A stretch of DNA of 64,000 bases from an uncultured Porphyromonadaceae bacterium (lineage in GTDB: Bacteria; Bacteroidota; Bacteroidia; Bacteroidales; Muribaculaceae): NCBI GenBank assembly GCA_947178215.1, contig CAMWXJ010000012.1:26134-90133 (forward strand). Reading direction: 5' to 3'. The position numbers and the translations under genes are program-made. The notes under the pieces were generated by a model. The model ran no database searches and was not told the origin of the DNA. It was given only the letters and a program-made list of their open reading frames with translations. The first letter of the stretch is position 1, and each line of letters starts with the position of its first letter. Shown here piece after piece: positions 48,764-56,328 of the stretch.

Positions 48764-48771
48764 TAAATTTG
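48764..48771 (+). promoter_or_regulatory. Bacteroidetes-type -7 element TAAATTTG for the RiPP operon
   Basis: Matches TAnnTTTG, 22 nt upstream of ATG at 48794; TTTTCTTG about 23 nt upstream as possible -33. Confidence 0.55.
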
Positions 48772-48793
48772 CGGACATAATATTTCAACCCGC

Positions 48794-49186
48794 ATGAGAA
48801 CATTCATCACACCACTGCTTCTCTCTCTTATGCTTCTGCTCGGTGCAGCCGCACAGGCCTCAGAACAGACATACACCGTGCCACTTGAGGAGTCATCTCC
48901 AACTGACACTGACCCTGATTATGTTGATGTAAGGGACAAAGGCCATCGGATGCCTCCCCGCCCTATAATCTGCGTCATCAGCGAGAACGAAGGCGTCACA
49001 ATTTCCACAGTAAGTGTGGAAGATATCGACACCTTTGAGCTTTACAATCAGAGCGGCACCTGCCTCGGCCGCTTTACCGAGGCCGACAGCTTTGTCACCG
49101 GTCTCTTTTCTATCAACGCCTCCACAGTCGAAATCCGATTCGTTACAGCCAACCATACTTACTATGGTTACCTCACCTTAAACTAA
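48794..49186 (+). CDS. Small secreted protein, DUF3244-like
   Basis: Signal MRTFITPLLLSLMLLLGAAAQA; C-terminal EIRFVTANHTYYGYLTLN. Confidence 0.6.
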   Translation: MRTFITPLLLSLMLLLGAAAQASEQTYTVPLEESSPTDTDPDYVDVRDKGHRMPPRPIICVISENEGVTISTVSVEDIDTFELYNQSGTCLGRFTEADSFVTGLFSINASTVEIRFVTANHTYYGYLTLN

Positions 49187-49282
49187 CCTTTCATTTATCC
49201 TCCAAAACAGTCTTCTTTTGGGGTGGATTGGGTAGTGTAATATCCAACTCGGTGAATATCAACCTCAGCAAAACAACTGACA

Positions 49283-51655
49283 ATGTCAACTACTCCCAAA
49301 ATATCGGTTGCCATGTCCATGCGCAATGCCTCGCGCTTTCTGCGTGAGTGCATGGATAGTGTGCTGTCGCAGACATTCACCGACTTCGAGCTGCTTATCG
49401 TTGACGACGGCTCCACCGATGGCAGTGTCGACATCGTGCGTTCCTACTCCGACCCGCGCATACGTCTTATATGTCGTCCGCACGATTTCATAGAGTCGCT
49501 CAACACCCTGCTTGAGGAAGCCCGCGGTCAATATATCGCCCGCATGGACGCCGACGATGTCATGCTGCCCGACCGTCTGCAGGCGCAATACGATTATCTC
49601 ACCGGTCATCGGGAAGTGGCCGCAGTCTGCTCGCAGGCCGACAGGATTGACCAAACCGGAACCGTGATAGGCCGCATAGGCCACGGCGATGACATCATAC
49701 GTATTACGCCGCGCATGATGTGCGAGACAAATCATATCTGCAATCCTTCCACCATGATGCGGCGCGACATCGTCAGGGCATCAGGACTTCGCTATGAGCG
49801 CGAATATGAATTTGCCGAAGATTACCGCTTCTGGAGCCGCGTAGTGTCGGAGTGCGGACCGGTTGACTGCCTGCCGAAGCAACTGCTCAATTACCGCATA
49901 AGCGACACACAGGTCACGGCTACCCGGTGGGATGAGATGATGGAAGCGACCGACAGAGTAAAACGGGCACTGACCGACCGGTTGGTAAGCCTGGCCAATC
50001 CCGGCTACCATGACCCCGTGATACCTGAGAGCGACCGGCAGCTGTCGCTCATCATACCGTTCCTTAACGAAGGTGAGGAAGTGGAGCGTACCGTGAAGTC
50101 CTTCCTGGAACATGGCGGCGCCGGCAATGTCGACGTCATCGTAATCAACGACTGCTCCTACGATTCATATCCATACATGGAGTACCTTGTCGCAATCCCC
50201 GGAGTGAGCTACTTCCTGAACCGCGAGCGCCTCGGTGTGGCCGGCAGCCGCGACAAAGGCGTAGCACTGTGCCGCACACCCTACTTCCTGCTGCTCGACG
50301 CACACATGCGGGCCTACGACGATCTCTGGACCACAGAGATTCCGCGCCTGCTGCGCGAAAACGACCGCCGCATCCTCTGCTGCCAGACAAAATTTCTAAG
50401 AAAACTTTCCAATAATATCATTGAAGAGATCCCTGAAGCCCCAAAATCATTTGGCGCAAGACTTGTTTTTTCTACCAATACCCCAATCCCCAGCATTGAA
50501 TGGGTCAAATCTGAAAGAGACAAAACATCGCCAACAGAACGGATACAAGCTGTTTTAGGCGCAGGATATGCAACGAGTACCATATATTGGACTCATATTG
50601 ATGGGTTAAAAGGTCTTAAACAGTTTGGTTGTGACGAACAACTTATCTCGCTAAAAACATGGCTAGAGGGTGGCGAATGCCTTCTTATCAAAAATGTTGT
50701 TTTAGGGCATATCTATCGTGACTATATGCCATATTGCCTATCTCCTACGATTCTTACCTATAACCATCTCTTTATATCTGAAACTATATTCCCACTTAGA
50801 GTTCGTTGCAAAGCAAGAGCTATCGCCTATTGTACAGATAAAGCTAAATTCGAAATCGCTTATAATGAGCTCACAAAACATCTTACAACGCACCAAAACA
50901 GCATAATTATAGACGAGAACCGATTCTATAAAGTTATTTGTATTGATCGTATTGCTAATTCCCCCGAACAAGAACTTCAGAAAGCAATTAAAGAGCGTAT
51001 TGTGGACCTATCGTCTTATTTGACGTCGTTCAAACCAAATAATTGTGGCATAGTAACGGGAAAGATAGGATTGGCCATTTGGTTTTTACACTACTCTCAA
51101 TTTTCTCAAGAGCACCACTACAAAATAGTTGGCGAGAAACTAATTCGAGAAGTTTGCGAATCGTTGCCTTTGAATGACTTTTCTTTTGCAAATGGGCTCA
51201 CAGGTATATTATGGGGACTGACATATGTCGATCGTAACGAATTAGCGTGTGACTATACATCACAAATTAACGCAATTCGTCCATTGATCACAGACTATAT
51301 ATGTCGCCAGTCCCTTGCTGATTATTCTTTTTGCCAAGGAGCAGGTGGTATGTTAGCATATGCATGTTCGCAATATATGTATTACCAGCTACAATCACAG
51401 ATTTTTGAAAAATTAGATAGCATAGCCCACAAGACCATACTCCATGCGGTAGATGTCACAAGTGTATATTATGCGATGTTATGGCTAGAATTGCGTACCC
51501 ATACAGACATAGATATTGCCAAAACATCATTAAACCCTTTTCTAAGAGATTGGATAAAACCATCGAATTACATTCCATCTGATTTCCGTTTTTGGAAAAT
51601 ATCGCTTTTTGACGGTGTACTTGCCACTTCTATTAACTTCTTATTAAATCAATAA
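49283..51655 (+). CDS. Double GT2 glycosyltransferase with C-terminal LanC-like domain (RiPP-associated)
   Basis: GT2 #1 ISVAMSMRNASRFLRECMDSVLSQTFTDFELLIVDDGSTDGS, ARMDADDVMLPDRL; GT2 #2 LSLIIPFLNEGEEVERTVKSFLEHGGAGNVDVIVINDCSYDS, RLGVAGSRDKGVALCRTPYFLLLDAHMR; C-terminal GLAIWFLHYSQFSQ, FANGLTGILWGLTYV, YSFCQGAGGMLAYA. Confidence 0.75.
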   Translation: MSTTPKISVAMSMRNASRFLRECMDSVLSQTFTDFELLIVDDGSTDGSVDIVRSYSDPRIRLICRPHDFIESLNTLLEEARGQYIARMDADDVMLPDRLQAQYDYLTGHREVAAVCSQADRIDQTGTVIGRIGHGDDIIRITPRMMCETNHICNPSTMMRRDIVRASGLRYEREYEFAEDYRFWSRVVSECGPVDCLPKQLLNYRISDTQVTATRWDEMMEATDRVKRALTDRLVSLANPGYHDPVIPESDRQLSLIIPFLNEGEEVERTVKSFLEHGGAGNVDVIVINDCSYDSYPYMEYLVAIPGVSYFLNRERLGVAGSRDKGVALCRTPYFLLLDAHMRAYDDLWTTEIPRLLRENDRRILCCQTKFLRKLSNNIIEEIPEAPKSFGARLVFSTNTPIPSIEWVKSERDKTSPTERIQAVLGAGYATSTIYWTHIDGLKGLKQFGCDEQLISLKTWLEGGECLLIKNVVLGHIYRDYMPYCLSPTILTYNHLFISETIFPLRVRCKARAIAYCTDKAKFEIAYNELTKHLTTHQNSIIIDENRFYKVICIDRIANSPEQELQKAIKERIVDLSSYLTSFKPNNCGIVTGKIGLAIWFLHYSQFSQEHHYKIVGEKLIREVCESLPLNDFSFANGLTGILWGLTYVDRNELACDYTSQINAIRPLITDYICRQSLADYSFCQGAGGMLAYACSQYMYYQLQSQIFEKLDSIAHKTILHAVDVTSVYYAMLWLELRTHTDIDIAKTSLNPFLRDWIKPSNYIPSDFRFWKISLFDGVLATSINFLLNQ

Positions 51656-51665
51656 TTATAACAAA

Positions 51666-52985
51666 ATGATGCATTTTAGTAAGTATGTTCACTTGCTTGA
51701 GATTGAAAGCAATAGATTTATCTATAATATCGCTAACGGAATTGCGATAGCCTTACAACCAGAACTATTTAATCTTGTTAACACATTCAAATGTAATCCA
51801 GCTAGGTTACAATTAATTCATCCTGAGTTGTTTGATGCGTTCCAAACGACCGAGATGGTTATTAATGATGAAATTGATGAAGCAGAGCGATTAATACGGC
51901 GTTTTGAACAATTAGACAATGATCCATCTAAATTTGGTATCATAGTAAACCCAACTCTTGACTGCAATCTACGTTGCTGGTATTGTTATGAAACACATCA
52001 AAGCGGTTCCATGATGAAGCCTGGGGTTATTGAATCAGTCAAGAAACTGATAGATGACAAAGTCTCGGACGACCGAATGACTAAACTGTCGCTCTCGTTT
52101 TTTGGAGGTGAGCCATTGCTTGGATGGAGCAAAGTCGTTATACCTCTGCTTGATTATGCTGTGAAAGTATGCCGGAACAGATCAATATACTTCAGCACAG
52201 GCTTTACAACCAACGGCGTGCTTCTGTCGGACCAAAAGTTTAATGAGCTATCCGACCTCGGTCTAAATAACACTTCATTTCAGATTTCCTTTGATGGCAA
52301 CCGCGTTTTGCACGACTCATCACGGGTAGGAATATCAAAGCAACCTACCTACGACAAAATTATGCGAAATGTGGCACTTGGTGCCTCAAAAGGCTTCTTA
52401 ATGAATTTACGTTTCAACTACACTCCGTTGACTATAGATTCTTTCTTCGATGTATTAACGGAACTTGAAAAGTTACCTGAAGCCTCAAAACAACAAATAA
52501 TATGTAATTTTCAACAAGTTTGGCAGACTAACTCTTCTGGCAGAGATGCTCATAAAAAAGCCTTATTGTTGCAAAACGCTTTCATCGATAGCGGAATACA
52601 AACAGAAAGCGATACACTCTTTCATCGTCAGGTGTGTTATGCTGATAGCCCTAATAACATAGTCGTAAATTATAATGGAGATATATATAAATGCACAGCA
52701 AGGGAATTTTATCCAGCATCCCGTGAAGGCGTTTTAACTCCCGACGGCAAAATAGAATGGAACGAGCGATTCCATGCTCGAATGGCAATCAAACACATCA
52801 ATAGTGCCTGCCGAGAATGCGAAATAATGCCCATATGTGACGGTGGATGTTCTCAAAAAAAATTAGACAGAGACAATACTACCACCTGTGCCTACAATCG
52901 CACAAAAATTGATAAAAGAAAATTTATAATTGGCTCCCTTTACAAAAACATACTCAAACGCACCATAGATATAGACAATATATAA
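51666..52985 (+). CDS. Radical SAM/SPASM peptide maturase
   Basis: CX3CX2C motif DCNLRCWYCYET (Cys codons 51963-51986); LSFFGGEPLLGW; SPASM-like CRECEIMPICDGGCSQKKLDRDNTTTCAYN. Confidence 0.9.
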   Translation: MMHFSKYVHLLEIESNRFIYNIANGIAIALQPELFNLVNTFKCNPARLQLIHPELFDAFQTTEMVINDEIDEAERLIRRFEQLDNDPSKFGIIVNPTLDCNLRCWYCYETHQSGSMMKPGVIESVKKLIDDKVSDDRMTKLSLSFFGGEPLLGWSKVVIPLLDYAVKVCRNRSIYFSTGFTTNGVLLSDQKFNELSDLGLNNTSFQISFDGNRVLHDSSRVGISKQPTYDKIMRNVALGASKGFLMNLRFNYTPLTIDSFFDVLTELEKLPEASKQQIICNFQQVWQTNSSGRDAHKKALLLQNAFIDSGIQTESDTLFHRQVCYADSPNNIVVNYNGDIYKCTAREFYPASREGVLTPDGKIEWNERFHARMAIKHINSACRECEIMPICDGGCSQKKLDRDNTTTCAYNRTKIDKRKFIIGSLYKNILKRTIDIDNI

Positions 52986-53051
52986 TGCAGTGTTGTGAAT
53001 TAATGCAATAAGCACTAATAGCTAAATAAACAATCTCTTAATCAATAAAAC

Positions 53052-53324
53052 ATGAGTACGAATCTTAAGCTTAACAAGCTTTTTATTGAGCTTGAAAGCA
53101 TCCAAGAGACCTCTGAAGGTCTACTCCGTGGCGGATTTGCCGTCATGGGCGGAGAAACAGATGTTACTCCATTAGACTACAATGGCAACTGTGGAGAGAA
53201 CTGCAACTGCGGCAAAAACTGCGGCTGCACGAACGCCAATTGTGGCAAAAACTGCAATTGCGACCCGACAAGTCCCACCTCAGAAAAAAGTGGAGTCATA
53301 CCCGGCTTTACTCTTCCTTTCTGA
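53052..53324 (+). CDS. Candidate RiPP precursor peptide: GG leader plus Cys/Asn/Gly-rich core
   Basis: MSTNLKLNKLFIELESIQETSEGLLRGGFAVMGGETDVTPLDYNGNCGENCNCGKNCGCTNANCGKNCNCDPTSPTSEKSGVIPGFTLPF; LKLNKL-type leader, GG at 27-28 and 33-34, 8 Cys in C-X3-C-X-C-X3-C-X-C-X4-C-X3-C-X-C; directly 3' of radical SAM gene. Confidence 0.8.
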   Translation: MSTNLKLNKLFIELESIQETSEGLLRGGFAVMGGETDVTPLDYNGNCGENCNCGKNCGCTNANCGKNCNCDPTSPTSEKSGVIPGFTLPF

Positions 53325-53343
53325 CATCTAACCTCTCATCATT

Positions 53344-53376
53344 ATTCTCTGCCAGCACAAAAAGCTGGCAGAGAAT
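53344..53376 (+). terminator. 13-bp hairpin after precursor gene (attenuator/terminator)
   Basis: ATTCTCTGCCAGC (53344-53356) - ACAAAAA - GCTGGCAGAGAAT (53364-53376) followed by ATTAAAAA. Confidence 0.7.
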
Positions 53377-53396
53377 ATTAAAAATATCCATTAATT

Positions 53397-56315
53397 ATGC
53401 TACATTCCAATCTTTTACAGATAATCGTTAGTTGTCTTATAACATTTATCATCATAAGCCATAGCCCTGAAGATTGTATTGCCGAATCCAGAACACAATT
53501 TCCAGAACATATTGTCTCTGGTAAAATTATTAATTCCGTTACTGGACAATATTTACGAGATACAGTTAATATTGACATTATGACTCTTGACAGCACAGTC
53601 ATCATGCATTCTAAAGCTCGTATCTGGTATAAAAATTGGCCTGATGAATCAAGCATTGTATGCGATTACGAATTACCTGTTCATACCGATGGGAGTAACC
53701 TTATTATAAAACTAGCACATCCCGATTATGAAACTATTTATTACCGGATTAAATCTGATAAATTTCATAACGACAACGGATACTTGAAAATTCGTCGTCT
53801 AAGTCGTTTTGAAAAGAGTATAATGTTAGGAGAGGTAGCGGTACAGGCATCTATCGTGCAGTTTGTCAACAAGGGTGATACGATTTCATATAATGCTGAC
53901 GCCTTTCAGGTAGCACAAGGGTCGATGCTCGATGTGTTGCTCCAACAGATGCCGGGTGTAAAACTTAATGAGGGCCAAATCACTGTCAACGGTCGTTTTG
54001 TAGATAAGCTCATGCTCAATGGTAGCGATTTTTTTCAGGGCGATCAGCTTGTGTTGTTGCAGAATTTGCCGGCTTATACCGTCAAGAGTATCAATGTATA
54101 CGAGGAAGCGGGCGGCATAACCGAGGTACTTGGCAAAGCCGCCATGGATCTTAAAGACAGAGACAAGTATGTGATGGATGTCAGGCTCAAAAAAGGTTAC
54201 AATGCCGGATGGATCGCTAATGCAGAGGCCGGAGGCGGCACTCATGGACGTTATCGCGCACGTGCTTTCGGATCAGGATATACCCGTTCTATAGCGCTAT
54301 CGGCCTACGGATATCTCAACAACCTTAACGAAGACCGCACACCCGGTAATCAGGGGAGGTGGAACAGCGCAAACAATAGTCAAGGAATAACAGAGGCAAA
54401 GGGACTTGGCATAAGTTACTCATATAAATCACCTTCGCGTAACTTGGAAATCGCAGGTGATGCGGCAGCCCAGTATGGCAAAGAGAGGCTCGATAAAATC
54501 ATCAGCAGTCAGAACTTCCTTGTCGGCGGCGACACTTACAGCCGCCAATGGAGCAACCGCCTTAACCGAGACCTGATGCTGAGGACTAACCACAAGCTCG
54601 TATTGAGACCAAAAACAGGTAATGCCTATTACAACGAGCTTAGAGTCTATTTCAACAGAAATACCAACCGCGACCGTCAGAATGAGGTTAAGGGAGAATT
54701 TGCCGATAATCCCGACTCAATCGACGACCTCCGCAGAAAACTGATTGACGGATGGCTTGAACAGGGCAATCCGCTCAACCGCTATAATTATCTTCAGCAT
54801 ACCGATATAAAATCGACTTCCGTTCGCTGGAATCAATCGAGCACATTTGCTATCGGACGGTCATCGAACGGCATCACCATAAGCAGCGACGGATTTGTCA
54901 GAAACAATCATACAGATGGCGATGATAGCTACCTGTTGCAATATGCCGGCTCGGATCCCTCGCTGCGCAACCGCACCAATCCACGTAAGGGCCATTCTTA
55001 TCGTTATTGGATCGGGACACGCCTTACTTTCAGGCTTAATGCATGGCTGACCATAAATCCGTTTTACGCATTCTGTCATGAATATCATAACGATGACAAC
55101 CGGTGGTATATCGAAAACGCCGATGCGTCGAAGCTATTGCCCTCTATGCGATCCGAGACGATGATGCAACTTGACCCGCGCAACAGCTATTATACAAGAC
55201 GACACCACACTCACCATTATATTAGTCTTCCAATTGGATATTACCGTGAGATGCTAACAGATGGTCAAACAAATTCGAGCGTTTCGCTCCATTTTCAGCC
55301 GGGTATGAATATAATGACTCCCAAACTTTACTACCATGGTTGTGTTGATGAAGTCATAAGCCGAAAATATGTTACTCCTGAAGCTTACTTCGAATTCTTC
55401 TGGTTTCTCCCGGGGATGGCGCCACGTTTCAATTTAGAATACAAGATATTGAGTAAATCTATTGACTTGACCAATCTCGTCAATGTGACATACGACTCCG
55501 ATCCTCTCAATCTACGTATGGGAAATCCGGATCTGAAATACTCCTATACCCACCGTTTCGACGCCGGCTATCAGTCAGAAAAGTGGATTTTTGACCGACT
55601 ACTGGTCAACGCCTATCTCGCCGCTGAAATCTATGAGCGTCAGGTAGCCATGAGTTATGCCTATGACGAGGCTAAAGGTGTGCGTACTTACCGTCCTGTC
55701 AATGTCGATGGCAACCGCACCGGATGGTTCAGCCTCCAGACTGATCTGATGCTTGACCGACAGAAACGATTTAAATTTAGCAACTGGCTTTGGCTTCAGC
55801 CTGTAAGGAGTGTGGATATGGTTTCAACCGATGACTTTGCCTCCACCCAAGAAAATGTGGTCAACAGTTTCGTGGTACGCAACGATGCGAGCATCGAATA
55901 CAATCGGTCTGGCTATATGGTAGCCGTTGAAGGCGGCATCAATACACGTCGGGCCAGCTCGTCAAGCCTCGGTTTCGACCCGTTCCGAGTAACACGCTTC
56001 AACTATGGTATCCGCGGGCGTGCCGCTCTTCCGGGCGACTTCGAAATTTCAACTGATTTGAAGATGTACTCGACACGCGGATTCGATGACAGATCTATGA
56101 ACGTGAATCAGCTCGTATGGAATGCACGTATTACAAAGTCGATACTCAACAACTCTCTGATGTTTATTCTCGATGGCTACGATATGCTTGGAAGAATCAA
56201 GAATATAAGCTATAATGTCAACGCTCAGGGCCGTACAGAGACATGGGTCAACAATATTCCGAGCTACGTCATGCTCTCCCTGCGCTGGAACTTTGCCAAG
56301 AAGCCCAAAGAATAA
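53397..56315 (+). CDS. Outer-membrane beta-barrel, TonB-dependent-receptor-like (RiPP locus)
   Basis: Plug-like LGEVAVQASIVQFVNKGDTISYNADAFQVAQGSMLDVLLQQMPGVKLNEGQITVNGRFVDKLMLNGSDFF; long C-terminal barrel ending WNFAKKPKE. Confidence 0.8.
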   Translation: MLHSNLLQIIVSCLITFIIISHSPEDCIAESRTQFPEHIVSGKIINSVTGQYLRDTVNIDIMTLDSTVIMHSKARIWYKNWPDESSIVCDYELPVHTDGSNLIIKLAHPDYETIYYRIKSDKFHNDNGYLKIRRLSRFEKSIMLGEVAVQASIVQFVNKGDTISYNADAFQVAQGSMLDVLLQQMPGVKLNEGQITVNGRFVDKLMLNGSDFFQGDQLVLLQNLPAYTVKSINVYEEAGGITEVLGKAAMDLKDRDKYVMDVRLKKGYNAGWIANAEAGGGTHGRYRARAFGSGYTRSIALSAYGYLNNLNEDRTPGNQGRWNSANNSQGITEAKGLGISYSYKSPSRNLEIAGDAAAQYGKERLDKIISSQNFLVGGDTYSRQWSNRLNRDLMLRTNHKLVLRPKTGNAYYNELRVYFNRNTNRDRQNEVKGEFADNPDSIDDLRRKLIDGWLEQGNPLNRYNYLQHTDIKSTSVRWNQSSTFAIGRSSNGITISSDGFVRNNHTDGDDSYLLQYAGSDPSLRNRTNPRKGHSYRYWIGTRLTFRLNAWLTINPFYAFCHEYHNDDNRWYIENADASKLLPSMRSETMMQLDPRNSYYTRRHHTHHYISLPIGYYREMLTDGQTNSSVSLHFQPGMNIMTPKLYYHGCVDEVISRKYVTPEAYFEFFWFLPGMAPRFNLEYKILSKSIDLTNLVNVTYDSDPLNLRMGNPDLKYSYTHRFDAGYQSEKWIFDRLLVNAYLAAEIYERQVAMSYAYDEAKGVRTYRPVNVDGNRTGWFSLQTDLMLDRQKRFKFSNWLWLQPVRSVDMVSTDDFASTQENVVNSFVVRNDASIEYNRSGYMVAVEGGINTRRASSSSLGFDPFRVTRFNYGIRGRAALPGDFEISTDLKMYSTRGFDDRSMNVNQLVWNARITKSILNNSLMFILDGYDMLGRIKNISYNVNAQGRTETWVNNIPSYVMLSLRWNFAKKPKE

Positions 56316-56328
56316 GTCCTCACTGACT

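Noticed and set aside
53052-53324. Metallothionein or small metal-binding protein instead of RiPP precursor
   Set aside because: Cys pattern alone would allow it, but the leader with GG sites plus adjacent rSAM/SPASM and C39 exporter favour a RiPP precursor; kept as the main alternative
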